A stretch of 64,000 bases of DNA, from assembly GCF_000499845.2 (NCBI RefSeq), contig NC_023754.2, positions 29,589,869 to 29,653,868 of the forward strand, given 5' to 3'. A program made the translations under genes and the position numbers. Under the pieces are notes generated by a model, which saw only the letters and a list, made by a program, of their open reading frames with translations, searched no databases and was not told the origin of the DNA. The stretch comes from Phaseolus vulgaris. Taxonomy: Eukaryota > Streptophyta > Magnoliopsida > Fabales > Fabaceae. Every line of letters starts with the position of its first letter. Position 1 is the stretch's first letter. Shown piece after piece: positions 49,076 through 62,004 of the stretch.

Positions 49076-50427
49076 AGCTAATAAGTGATTACATGTTGTG
49101 GTTGTTTTGTGAACCTCTTTATTTTCACTTTTGCTCCAAATAGATGTTTTTTTTTTCCAACATGGTAACAATAAAGAAAAAAAAATTATGTTTTTGTTAA
49201 GAGATTTATACTTTAGAATGTCCTTTAAAATGTAAATTACTATGTGAACAAAAAAAATACTTTCAATTTTGTGAGTAAAATCATTAAATATTGTTTGTGA
49301 GTAAACCATTTAAGCAACTATAGAAGACAAAAATATTTGAAGCCCATTTAATAAATTTTTTGAATTCATAAATATGTTTATGCATTAGTTCAAGGTGAGA
49401 ATCACTTGAAGTCAAATTTCTCATCTTTCTAATTCTAAATGTAAAGCTAGTTGGGGCACCTTATAGCCATGAGCCCAAAATGCAAAAAAGTGCTATAAAT
49501 AATGAACAAGGACAAACTTATAAATACTAATGAATATGTTAAGTAAGAGATTGGTGTAGAAAGATTGAATAAATGAAGAGGTAGATAGCGTTGTTAGATT
49601 CTTAAATAATTACTCAAGTTATGGTTATCTTAATTAAAGCTTCCATAAAGCACTTATGGGACGCGGTAATAGCGTGTACAACTATAGAAGGAATATATTC
49701 GAGTTTAAAGCTTCTACTAACCCAAAACGCTAAGATAGGTACCATTCTCACTTCACATGTGACTGCTTTTTGCACCCAAACTTTCAATTCACATGCTACA
49801 CAACACCAATCCAACCCTTTTCTCAACTTTTTATTTATTACAACCCAAACAAGCTTTTCAGAAACCTCTCAAGAATAACCTAAAAAAAATATATATATGT
49901 TTTTTACTTAATATTTCTGTATCGTTAATATAGTCTCACAACATTGTTTAGGAGTCGAGATAAAGATCGTGTATGTATTCTTTCTTCCTCCAACCTACCA
50001 AAGTGTTTTTTAAGAACAAAATCGTGATGAGAAAAAAAGAATATAAGAAATGTTGTAATTGATCTTAACGATGCTATCTTTCATATTTGAAATTAGAACA
50101 CGTAATAATTAAGTTTTGCATGGATAAAATTTTACTTATAAAAAAATAGTATTTATGGCTTATATTTAAATTTTGTTGTTAGATTAAAGAGTGACCTTCC
50201 TATGGAATCCATAGCTAAAAAAGCAGAAGTTGTTTTATTCTTCTAAGATGGTGGCTGTGGCTGGTGGATAACTTTTGCAAAGTAAGGTATAAAGAAAAAT
50301 GTAATAGCATCAAATAGTGGCTCTGAAGTTACATGTCAACATTCAATTAGTGTGAAATGAAATGAAATGCCATTTCTGGATCTTTCTTCTTAATTCTCTC
50401 CACCAATTATACTCTCCCTGCCTTCTT

Positions 50428-50462
50428 CTCCACATATATATATATATACACTATACACACAC
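50428..50462. repeat. TA/CA dinucleotide run in the CYSTM gene leader
   Basis: A run of about 18 bp of alternating TA followed by an interrupted CA run, about 100 bp upstream of the CYSTM start codon, in the likely promoter or 5' UTR. Confidence 0.8.
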
Positions 50463-50561
50463 ATCAAACTTTGTATTGTTCCAACCCTAGAACAAGTCCT
50501 CTCTTCCAAGAAATATTTTGGGTCTACCTGGTTTTTGCAAAGGGTTCTTACTCTTGGTGAG

Positions 50562-51680
50562 ATGAATGAGATCAAATATGACTATCCCTACCCAGCTCAA
50601 GGTAAGTTTATATACATGCATATGTAGTGTATATATATTAGTCTCTTCCCACTGTTTTTGTTGTATTTCGCCTTGTTATTGGCCTTCTTCTATAAAAAAT
50701 ACTCTTTTTTTACTCACGTTAATTGTGCGGATTCCCACAATTTATGTTGATGGAGGAAAAATCTTTTAAGACGAAATTGACAAATGATCATTCAACACAC
50801 TACATCGAATTCGGCCTAATACTCTATAATCACCTAACCTCAGACATAAGTGAATGAGACTAAGAAATTTTGATGATCTGAACAATTTCTTAACGACCAT
50901 TAGCTTATCACATGGGACTGAGCCCAATACTCACCCTACCTATAGAGATTTACACTTAAATTATCATGTTGAACTCTTACTTTGAATTTCATTAATTCTC
51001 TCTTTTGTATGGCAATAAAGAAAGTTGTTGTTTAGTTGTCACTTGATCAAGTTTTTGTCCAATGCATATGTAATGGCCTGAATTTAAAACTTTTCAATTT
51101 ATATTTTTGTCAATTATTACTGAGTAGTTGTTGTTATGTCCACGCAGGTCCTTACCAGGGGCCACCTCCGGTGGCGGCGCCACCGCAGTACTATGCTGCT
51201 CCACCGCCCAGAAGAGAACCGGGTTTCCTTGAGGGATGGTAAGATTATATACTGCAACATCTTCAATTAAGCAAAACTAACATTAAGTTTTCACTTTGGA
51301 TGCTTTTTCTCTCTAAATTTGAGCTTACTATTAAAATTAAAAAAAAAACTACTATACCAGTTTCTAATTTTTTTTTAAATGTAAATATTTATTGATTCTG
51401 TTAATAAAATTAGAATTTCTCTTTAATGGCATGGCTTCAAAACTTGTATCAATAATTTGTTGATAAAACAACTTTTTTATAATTAAAAATTTGTCAGAGT
51501 ATTTATAATTTAAAAGATAAGATAAATGTGGTAAATATGTAGAAAAGTAACCAAAAACAAAATTATTCCAAAATTGAATAACTTTGTTTATTTTTTGTCC
51601 TATGCAGCCTTGCGGCTCTGTGTTGCTGTTGCCTCTTGGATGAGTGTTGCTGTGACCCAACTATTATTTTCGCTAGCTAA
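50562..51680 (+). CDS. Cysteine-rich tail-anchored (CYSTM) small protein
   Basis: Three exons (50562-50601, 51148-51238, 51608-51680) join in frame to 67 residues. The N-terminus MNEIKYDYPYPAQG is hydrophilic. The middle is Pro/Gln/Tyr-rich (GPPPVAAPPQYYAAPPP), then FLEGCLAALCCCCLLDECC leads into a C-terminal CDPTIIFAS. This is the cysteine-rich transmembrane module: a Pro-rich head and a short, Cys-packed C-terminal membrane segment that anchors the protein. Members are linked to stress responses and metal or redox tolerance; the role here is inferred. All junctions have GT-AG signals, and phases 1 and 2 are consistent. The first exon is only 40 coding bases, so the gene is easily missed by ORF searches. 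Confidence 0.9.
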
Positions 51681-51699
51681 TGCTTGTGCTGTCACTCTG

Positions 51700-54400
51700 A
51701 TATACAAAGAAACACACTTGTTGTAGTATTAATATATTTTTATATAACACTTTCTGTTCTTCAGTGGATCCCATCAAATTATTATGTATGAATTAGTAGT
51801 TATCAATATATTTCTTTTGCTGTTCTATAATTACATACTTCAAATACTTTGCTCCTTCTTGTTCTTACAATATAACAATATAAGAGATGAATATCTTCAA
51901 TCCTATGTTCTATTATTATAATACTCCATCAAGTGTAAAGATGGAGTAAATGCAAATACTTTAATGTTCAAGTCGATATTAAGGTCACAGAAAAGTCAAT
52001 ACCTTTTAATATGAAATTTTCTCTTATTTATAATTTTCTATTGGGTATTCATTGTTAATTGTTAATAACGTTGGTCCAGATTCAATAAATCATTAATGAT
52101 ATTTTATAGTTCTTAATTTAGATCAACTTACTTATTCGACGAGATTTTTACTTTATTACTTTTGACTGAAAAGTTGAATGATTTTTTTGTCTTATCAACC
52201 ATTCAACCTAACATTCAAATAGAATATTTCTAATAATATAATAGGGTGTTTATTTAACATTAAAAAAAAAATCATACATAATTCATAATGTAATAGAAAT
52301 TTGTTTTTATAATTATTGGGATGAAAGGTTTGGAGATAAATTTTTAATGGACAAGTATTCATAAAACCATTTTCTGAGGCATCTAAACCTACCTAATTCA
52401 CTAAAGGTACCTCATAAATTTTGTTTCGTTATTGCATTTTTGCATGGGACTAACTTTTTAGTTGGAATGATACATAAAATTTTCTTCAGAGTACTTATTT
52501 CCATGTTTAAAATGTATATGTGTGTGTTCCATATCAATAGTGAGTAAATTCTCAAGGACTAAAGATTGTTAAAATAAATTGCAAAAACACAAACTTTGAT
52601 TATTTTTTCTGCTTTAAAAAAGATGAAAAAATACTATTTCCCTCAATAAAATGGAATTCTCTTATGTCTTTATATATATATATATATTCTCATTTTAATA
52701 ACAATGTGGTTAAAAAAAATAAAAAATAAACATGATAGTTCTTGCATCCATGTGATTACAAATAAAATGTTTAATTGTAGGAAGAAACTAATAAAAAATT
52801 ATAGTTATCTATTGGGACTTAAATGATAAATTAAGCAATTAAAAGGATATAAAAAGTGTATAGGTGTTAAAATTAGAGAAAAAAATAAAAAGGACAGGAA
52901 GACTATTGCCTGTTAAATATTTGATAAGATTAAAATATAACTAATTTAATCATGCATTTATTAAAGCTAATTCTAATGTAAGATAACTACTTCAAACATC
53001 TAAAACTAGTTTAACTCTTAAAGTTATAAGTTCATTATATATTTCTCAAATTTCAACTTTGATTAAAATTTCATCTCAATTCTAAAGGAAAATTAAAATA
53101 AGTTGAAGTTAAAAGATTTTAAATATTCAAAATAATTTTAAATTTTGTATTTAAATAATCTTTAGTAAATAGAAAATCAATTTAAATTCCATTTATATAT
53201 AATATTAGATAATGTTACATTAATAATGAAATTATAGTTTTAAAAATAAGTTAATATTGACTGGTAAAAAATAAAATGTATTAATATAATACTATTGTTT
53301 TATCTTTTTCCATAATATATAAAGATAGAGTAAAATGAATAATTAAAGAGGCAAATTTTTTGTTTTTCTTTATTGAAGAATATCAAAATGTTACAAGTAT
53401 GTTCAATCTTGCATTTTTTTACATAATCTATTCCATTTTCTATTATTTATATATTTAGAAAACTACAATTTGCACCACTATAACATTTAAAAATTTACAT
53501 TGTATAGAGTATCAAATATTTTACAAATTGAAGTTTCTATTTGAATAGCAAAAAGTATATACTAAATAAAATTTACTAAGTAATACAATAACTACAAAAA
53601 ATTCAATATTTATCTGTATTTGTTCATTTACCATGTATCAATATTACATATTAATTTTATAGACACTAATTCAAATATTATTAAAAAAATTAGTAAAAGT
53701 TAAATAATTAAAATATTTGTAAAACTTAATTTCTTTATATTTTTCACTAGGTTAATCTATTTGATTACTTATTCATTTTATACCTAATACTTATTTTATT
53801 CTAAATTTAATAATTAAAAATTTATATAATTTAAGTTTCTTTACAAATTTGAATATGTAAATGTAATTGGATTGTTTTAACAAGCCTGATCCCTTTTAAG
53901 ATTTTTAAATGGAGAATAACTTTTTTCCAGGTTAAATTTATACAGATGGTTTATAAAATAAAATTGTATATATTAAACTTTAACTAAAAGTAAACATAAA
54001 AATTATATTTGAGAAGAATTAGATGATATTTTTATAAGGTATATTATACTTTTTATATGATAATTTTTTTTTTATTTCTACTAAATATTATGAGTATCCC
54101 TTTTTTATTAATGAATCATAAAATAAAAGTAAATGAAAATTATTAGGTTCGTAATATTTTTAAAAAAAAAACCTGATTTGATTAGCTTGCATTGATGGTT
54201 GTGACTCTTTCGAAAGTGTAGAACTATGTAAAATTAAATGTTAATTAAAATGATTTAATATTTATTAGTTTATTAGTAAATATAATGGATAAATGCTTAT
54301 CCAAACAATACTGTTAATTTATTTCCAAAATACATACTATAAATCATCCCAAATTCACAACACATTCATCCCAAATGCAGGAGAAACTCAAATCCAAATC
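51700..54400. other. Gene-free AT-rich intergenic DNA
   Basis: No coding signal. It includes a TA run at 52671-52687. The words are mostly simple A/T and no clear transposon ends were seen. Confidence 0.6.
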
Positions 54401-54558
54401 AAAGCACCACCTTCTCCATGAACCAGATATGAGAACGCCACGTGGTGGAATTAGGAAATCACAACCGTTGGTTCTAGATCTACGGTCAGTTTTCGGCACA
54501 GCTGGGAAATCGCCTTCATCCATTGGATCACAGTTAAACTGAGAATCAACAACAGAGG

Positions 54559-54588
54559 AAGCTTCCCGGGGTACCCGCGGGCAGATCT
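54559..54588. other. Cluster of five 6-bp palindromes (polylinker-like)
   Basis: Within 30 bp: AAGCTT (54559), CCCGGG (54565), GGTACC (54570), CCGCGG (54575) and AGATCT (54583). It lies in the expected promoter or 5' UTR of the GTE gene. It could be chance in a GC-rich leader or a cloning-vector trace in the assembly. Confidence 0.6.
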
Positions 54589-54654
54589 AATCGCCTTTAA
54601 GAATCGGCCCTAGCACTCTCGCATTCCTCGCTCAGATTAGGGTAACCCGCACTT

Positions 54655-54668
54655 CCTAACCCTAAACG
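54655..54668 (+). promoter_or_regulatory. Telo-box-like motif in the GTE leader
   Basis: CTAACCCTAAACG matches the plant telo-box (AAACCCTAA-type), found near the start of many genes active in dividing cells. It lies about 210 bp before the start codon. Function is inferred from the motif only. Confidence 0.4.
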
Positions 54669-54871
54669 CTAAGCTTATAACTTTTTCCGGTTTTCTCTTC
54701 CAAATCGGTGCTTTCGCCAGCGGCACGTGAGCATCTTCAACTGCGCTTCGGTGTTTTCTTCGCGCGTGTGACTCTTAGTACAGCTGACTCATGCTTTGTT
54801 TCACCGGCATTGGAAAGCTCGTGCCGGAGCGGCGACAGAATCTCACCAGACGGCTGTGATATTGCACTTCT

Positions 54872-56653
54872 ATGGCTTCCGCCGTCTTAGCTAACCGGAA
54901 CGAACCTAATTGGCCGCAGCATAGAGTCGGTGGAGCTGGATTCATGGGAAAAGCACCCTTCGCTAACCCTAACCCTAATTCTAATCCTAAATTAGCAAAT
55001 AGCAAAAGGAACCAATCGGCTTCGGACGATGCTTCCTCTATCAACAGGCGATCCAACGAAGTAGTAACTCACTCCCAATACGTGTCCTTCAACATCGGAT
55101 CCTTATCGAAGAAGGAACTCGGCGACATCAAGAATAGGCTTGTGTCGGAGCTCGAACAGGTTCAGAAATTCAGAACTCGAATCGAGTCAGGGGAGTTGCA
55201 ACCTGGGCAGAGTTTCAATGGCGGCCACCCGAAGAAATCATCGAGCAAAAAGGTTTCCGGTAACAAACGACCCCTGCCGTTGAATTCCGCGAAGGATTTT
55301 AAACGGTCGCTTCCGGAAGTTGGGAACTTGATGAAGGGCTGCTCGCAGGTTTTGCAGAAGCTGATGAAACACAAACATGGGTGGATCTTCAATGTACCAG
55401 TTGACGCTGTCGGAATGGGTCTCCATGATTACTACGATATAATTAAACAGCCTATGGATCTCGGAACGGTGAAGTCCAATCTCTCCAAAAACAAGTACTC
55501 GGCCCCTTCGGATTTCGCCTCTGATGTGAGGTTAACTTTCAAGAATGCACTGACTTATAACCCTAAGGGTCACGATGTGTACACCATGGCGGAGCAGCTT
55601 TTGACGAGGTTTGAGGAGCTTTATCGCCCGATGCATGAGAAATTCGAAGATTTGGTTGGACATGATCGTGATTTCGAGGAGGAATTGCAGGCCAGTTCGT
55701 GGAGCCACGTTGAGCCAGAGAGAGTGAAGAAGAAGGAGAATCTGATCCCTCATGCGAAATTTCAACAAGAGCCTCCTCAGCCTCCTGCAAGTTCTTCTAA
55801 CCCTCCTTTGCTGCAGTTCCCCGTGCGCACACCTTCTCCCATGCGAGCCCCACCCGTTAAGCCTTTGAAGCAACCTAAGCCGAAGGCTAAGGATCCCAAC
55901 AAGAGGGAGATGAGTCTTGAAGAGAAACACAAGCTTGGGTTAGGACTGCAGAGTTTGCCAGCAGAGAAAATGGAACAGGTGGTGCAGATCATAAGGAGGA
56001 GGAACGGGCATTTGAAGCAGGATGGGGATGAGATCGAGCTTGATATTGAGGCTGTTGACACAGAGACCCTTTGGGAACTTGATCGGTTGGTGACTAATTA
56101 TAAGAAGATGGTTAGCAAGATTAAGAGGCAGGCATTGATGGGCAACAACAATGTGGCTCCACACAAAGCCAATATGGTATATCTTCTACCAGTTTGATCA
56201 CTTTATTTTTGGGCTCGAATTCTTACTTAGCATTGACAGTAATGTCGTTACCAGTAACTAATTTTTGGTGCTTTATTTGACAGGAATTGCCTGCCGGTGA
56301 GAAGGCTGATGGGATGCCAACTGAGTTGAAGAAGCCAAAGAAAGTGGAAGCAGGAGATGAGGATGTTGACATTGGGGATGAGATGCCAATGAGTATGTTC
56401 CCGCCTGTGGAGATTGAGAAAGATAAAGATGTTGCTGGTGGCCATGCAACCAGTAGTTCTAGTAGCTCTAGCGGTTCAAGCAGTGATTCCTCATCGTCAA
56501 GTGGTATTCCCCTGCCTTAGTGTAGGCTTTGGTTTGTGGTTGAAACTATTTTTCTGAGGAAAAAACTTAAAAAAAAGTTTTATTGCCATTGCAGATTCGG
56601 ATTCCGGGAGTTCCTCAGGAAGTGACTCTGAAGCAGACAATGGGCATTCGTAG
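54872..56653 (+). CDS. Bromodomain-NET protein, GTE (global transcription factor group E) family
   Basis: Three exons (54872-56176, 56284-56503, 56595-56653) join in frame to 527 residues. GTE proteins are plant BET-type readers of acetylated histones in the nucleus. The bromodomain spans about residues 149-255, with the ZA-loop segment HGWIFNVPVDAVGMGLHDYY, then QPMDLGTVK and the acetyl-lysine-binding Asn230 in ALTYNPKGHDVYTMA. The NET domain spans about 345-425, with EKHKLGLGLQSLPAEKMEQV and ELDIEAVDTETLWELDRLV. A Pro-rich linker (about 300-340) separates them. The C-terminal exons give an acidic stretch and a long Ser/Asp tail (HATSSSSSSSGSSS, ending SEADNGHS), typical of the family. The N-terminus MASAVLANRNEPNW resembles GTE7-type members, but I am not certain of the exact paralogue. 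The NPNPNSNPK run near residue 33 is coded by telomere-like repeats. Confidence 0.93.
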
Positions 56654-57780
56654 CAGTGAGGGATATTTGTTACTAGTGGTCAAACATGATCATGCGGGTG
56701 GGTGGATGAAGAAATGCATGCTTCATTGGCTTCCTTTGAGGGTGAGGATTGAAAACATGGACAAGGTATGCCCATGTCATTTTGTATATTATTCTTTTGG
56801 TGCAGTGAGATTTTTCAGAGATGGAATGATTGGCTGGCTAAATTTGCGATTATCTTTCATTTCAGGGATTGTGATAGTTGTTTGTTTTGTGAGTTGGTTT
56901 CGGGAGTGGCGGTTTGGATTGTGGAGCTGGACACCTGCTCGAGGATTTGGGTGTGTTATAAATCTGTACAAATATATTCGGAACCTAAAGTTATCACCAA
57001 AACGATTTGTAGGCCAGAACGTTGACTGAAATGTGAAAATCCTAGGATAGACTCGTTGAAGATTTAGGAATAGAATGCAGAGAATTAATATTTGAGTTTT
57101 ACCTTGTACACATTAGCAACGGTATATAGATTGAACTTCTCTCTTTCAAATCCATTTTGTGGATCTGTGCATTGGATTTTTTGAATCGTTAATCAGTCTA
57201 ATGACCGAGGTACGAAAAAGCTACGAAGATGAATCAATTGATTTAAGGTCGTCCAATCAGACAGGGTCGTGGTTATACCTCTAGTTACGGATTATTCCTG
57301 TGTGAAGATTTGCTAGATGCCACGTGTGGTCCCCGAAGAATCAAAACATTCCTTCGGTGGTTCATGGCTACAGAATTCAGCCTTTTTAAAGAGAGGCATA
57401 ACTGAGGCGTTTATACGTGGAAGGGGTTTGAAGTGCTTGAGATGCCTCGGGACTGTTATCAGTTTACTGGTTGTGGAGTTTTGGTACTTGTCTACTAAAA
57501 AATAATCAACTTCAGAGTGGGATAGGATTTAACATTGGATGGAATATATAATACCTATTGCCTACTAGACGGGGAAGACACAAGATTCATCCTTCTCCAA
57601 TGGGCTATTTTCTTCTTTGTGGCCAATTTTTACTTAGGATAATTTTTTAGAATGTGTATGATTTTTTGTGCCTTCACTTATTGCCCATCATATGGAGAAT
57701 ACTATGAAACATAACATGGATGGATCGGTCTATCAAGGCTCACTCAGGTAGTGCTTATGTCTGGGGCTCTCATTGTGACA
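56654..57780. other. 3' flank of the GTE gene
   Basis: Probable 3' UTR and downstream DNA. The open frame at 56583-57029 overlaps the last GTE exon in another frame and is not a gene. No domain was recognised in the frames near 56768-57505. Confidence 0.5.
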
Positions 57781-57794
57781 TTGGCATTTGTTCG

Positions 57795-58010
57795 ACAACA
57801 GTTAAAGCTGTACGTTGGCATTTGTTCGACAGTAAAGGCTGAGCTGCGGGGTCTGTGGCACGGTTTATAATGCTCTTTTAATCCTTAAATGTCACCAACG
57901 ATTTTGTTGAAATGGATTCTCAAGTAGCTTTGTACTTGATCTGGTGCGGATATGAATTTTTCTCTGTTGTTTTTCTTCTTGTCATGAGCAACCGGGAGCT
58001 GGTTGGCACA
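57795..58010 (+). pseudogene. RNase-H-like relic, probably retrotransposon-derived
   Basis: Frame fragments KAELRGLWHGL (about 57835-57868) and, after frame changes and a stop, VEMDSQVALYLI (about 57905-57942) resemble the start and the E-D-S segment of RNase H domains in plant LINE elements and reverse-transcriptase-3-type relics. Stops and shifts show that it is dead. A short duplication (TTGGCATTTGTTCGACA at about 57780 and 57815) sits just upstream. The match is short, so confidence is limited. Confidence 0.4.
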
Positions 58011-58219
58011 TTACTTTCTTGTTAACTATGGTAATTCTGTAAACTTCTTTGTTCAGGTTTTCCTGCCATCGAACTCCCTTCCCTGGTATGATTGTGTAAT
58101 CTGTTCTGTTGGGCATTGCGGCTTATTTCAATTACGAAAAGAATGAAAACCTGTTTCCTCATGAATATATTACTATTTGACATTGTTTTTTTATTGTCGG
58201 GGGGAGACCACATTAAGAT

Positions 58220-61200
58220 TTATTCATAATAAACTAAGCTTATACCAAAAAGGTTGAAAATCATACCCATTTAAAGTTTAATAAAGTTGATTTTGAAGTG
58301 ATAAATGTGGTAGAATGTTTGTTTAAATAAAGGATGGAGAATTGATCTTTAGATGATATGATAGAAACAGACAGCAATCCGTCATCCATTCCTCTATCAG
58401 AATTCAGAAGCTGCAGAATGGGCATGAGCAGTCTGTGTCAACCCATTACTAATATTTCATTCTCATTCATTAAGTCTTGGTCATCACTTTCTGCATTCCA
58501 TGTCTTTAATTTTCCCTAATGACCCATTTTGCCCTCTGCAAATGCTGTTTCTGTTTTCATTTAACCTTTTTAATCTTATTTCTTTCCTTATGCGTTGGTA
58601 GTAGTATTATAAAAATGGAGGATAAACCTTCTAAAACATACAAGACCAATTCATCTCATGAAGTAAGAAACTTGGTAATCCAATTTGAGTTTATCTAACA
58701 ACAGTGATGATAAAATTATTCTTTTAACGTTTTATCCCCATGCTCATCCTCATCCTCGTAGTCTTACCCTTGAAGTAGAGAAACACATTGTCCAATCTCA
58801 CTTTTGTTTTGTACCAAGTGAACAAACACATTTACTAAATATTATACGTATTTGAAGTTTCGTAAATAATTATTTATTCTGTAATATCTTTGGTTTATCT
58901 TTGAATTCAAACATAAATCAAATAGTGTAAAAGAAATCTAAAACCAATTATATACTAATATATTCAAAATATTAAATTAGGAATTTATAATAATTATATA
59001 TTCTATTATTATATGTTCAGATCACATTAATTTTAAACGTAAAAGGTTTCATAAAAACATGTGTAAAGTAACTAAATTTTGAATTTGATTTATAATGAAA
59101 TATATTTTTTATTGAACGTAAATCAATAGTTTCTAAGAGATGGTCTCAACTTGAGACTTGAATTGATAACACGAGTTTCATTTAAACGGATTGGTTTAGA
59201 TTGAAATCGAACACAAAGAATAGCAGTAAATACATGTTTAAGCTCTAATATAAAAATGATAAAAAAAAGTTAAAAATATTGAAAGTAATACTTGACTTTA
59301 TTATACATAAAAAAAAATACTTACCCGCAAAGATTAATGTATTTTAATTATGTATAAATAAATACTTTTTAACTCATTTCACACGCACACAAATAATAAT
59401 AATAATAATAATAATATGAAATAGTAACAATAATAATAGTTAAGAGACAGTGGCAGTAGATGGTAGTGCATTAATATCTATCTGTCATACATACATGTAT
59501 TTAGAGGATGGAAAGATGAATTAATGACATTAATTATATGTATTTGTAGTTTTAAATGCTAAGCTTAATTCATATTAAAAATGTATTACACTTATTTTCA
59601 CCTCTAAATAGAAAAGTAGAAACCATGGCACCAAAATAATTAAGGGTTGAATTGAATTATGTATTTTAATTTTTAGCAGCCGCCAGAACCTGAGACAGTT
59701 TATGTTGTTTTTAAATTAAGTTTTGAGCTTAAAAAGGAAGTGCTCATTACACATCTTCAATCCGTCAAATCCCACCCCGTTTATTCTTCCTTTGCTCATC
59801 ATCGTAGCCGTTTTAATTTGGAACAAAAGTTTATTAAAACTGTGAAACTATATGTGTTTCATTATTATTAAATTATATGATAAGAGTTAAAAAAATGTTA
59901 ATATTAATTTTGTTTTTTTATAATTTTTAGCTAGAGGTGTATAATTTTTATTTTGTTTATTTTAATTCTAATATTTATTAATTGACTCTTGTTTCTTTAT
60001 TTTTTTTTCATACATTACTTATCTATATTCAGATTATTTATTTTGATTTTAATTTAAAAAAATAAATTATTATCATATTTTTATTTTTTATTTATCTCTA
60101 TTCTAATTTAAAAATAATTATGTGATTCCATGACATCACAGGGGAATTGTGTTTAACCATTTTTGTCTTGAGATTCATCCATAGATTCAGGGCGTTATTG
60201 ATGGAAGCATACAAAAACTGTGGTTATCGCGTAATTGCAACATTATCATGCTACTTTAATCGCTAATCATCTCATCCTCATACTTCTAAACTAACATGCT
60301 AAATGTAATTATCAACTCAGAAATATCTTACTATAAACAATACTATTAGAAAATACTTTTTAATCCGTCTTACTATTTCGCAATTTCTATTTCTTTTGCT
60401 TAATTTTTTAATTACTCTCATGTTATATTTACATCATTCTTTTGGTTTAAAATTACAATACGTTTTAAAAATATAGTACAAGAAACACTTTAATGTAATA
60501 TTTATGCTAAAAGGAATTAACATTTCTTAAATTTAACTTAAAATAAATATATAATTTATATTCCATGGCGATACCAATAGACAGAAGATCAAATATGAAA
60601 TAAAAAAAAATCACTAAATGACTAAAAAAAACCTATTTTATTTAAAATTTAAATAAGAAAAACAGTCACACACATTTTGAGATCAATGAGAAAATGATAA
60701 CCATAAATGGTAAATAAAGAAAATGTTGATCACGCATTCGAAATGACCAGACAAAAGTAAACGACGCAAAGAGTAAAACAAAATTGGCACAAAAGGAAGC
60801 AAAAAAAAAGTGTAGCAACCTCAATGTTGTAAAGGGAGTGAAAGACAAGTCCAAGTACTCATACAAAATAGTTTAATTCAAAATTTAAATGTGAAATATT
60901 ACTAATTTATCTGCTAACACTCAACTCAAATAAAATTTATTTTTTAGTGAAAAATAATTCCCAATGGCAATACTAATTTTTAACAGCACTTAAAGAAGTC
61001 TATATGTGGAAGTTAAATGATAATAGGTAAATGAACACTACAAAACTAACTATTTCTTCTATAAAATCGCTGAATATTAATTAATATGATACTAAATTAT
61101 TTAACAATTAGTAAGTTATATGTGTAGGTGAACTAATCTTAAATTTAACTACTATTATTATTATTATTATTATACAAAATAATAAATGTGTGTTTCTATA

Positions 61201-61990
61201 GTGTTAAAATTTAGTTAAACGTTTATCCTAAATCAATATTTTTACATCATATCTTATAAATATTAATCATATCTTACAAAACAAATGTTATATATGTTGT
61301 TATAAGGGTAAAATAGTCAATTAATAGTTATGAGATATTAGGATCAATTGATGGATAAGGACAAAATAGAGTAAAATTGTTAGTCAAATGACACATAGAG
61401 TCGAGAACATGAAAATTAATCTCAACCAACAAAAATGACAATAAAAAGTTGATCAATCAAACTTCAAGAAGCATAAGGATGACAAATCATTTATAATTAT
61501 CTCTCTCCTTCACTCTTAGGGGATTATTTTCTTTAATATGTGTACTAACATTCACTAAGTTAGTGAATATTTTTCTCTCTTGTAAGAAACTTTTGTGACA
61601 CGAAATATTGTTTCTTTCACCCTCTCTTTTCCACCTTGTATGTGAGTATAACACATGTGTATTTATAAATATAATGATAAATAAATGTTTATTCTAGATC
61701 AACATGTTTGTCATTCCCTACCATATTGTCCTTCTACTAATAATTTTAAATTAATTTGTTTGTTACGAAATCCTCCTTTACTAATGATTTTAAATAAGTG
61801 CTTATGAAGTATGATACGAGCTTACACATTTTTCTAGTGGATAGTTTATATAGATTTTTTTATTAATTTAAGTTTCTTTTAAAAATTAAAATTTGGTTAT
61901 AATACTTTTTTACAAAGGTATGATTAGTCCTTTAAATATGATGAAAATTCATAGGATTCTTTTCATATTCTTTTACAAATTTTGTTTTTT
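58220..61990. other. Gene-free AT-rich intergenic DNA with microsatellites
   Basis: (AAT)n runs lie at about 59393-59416 and (ATT)n at about 61148-61172. No ORF with protein-like composition was seen. A minus-strand frame at 60666-60866 is low-complexity. Confidence 0.6.
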
Positions 61991-62004
61991 ATAAACAAAT
62001 AAAA

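Noticed and set aside
55532..55930. 132-codon minus-strand frame inside the GTE gene
   Set aside because: Antisense shadow of the bromodomain and linker coding region.
56583..57029. 148-codon frame overlapping the last GTE exon
   Set aside because: The conserved Ser/Asp-rich GTE tail uses a different frame here, with good splice signals and a stop at 56653.
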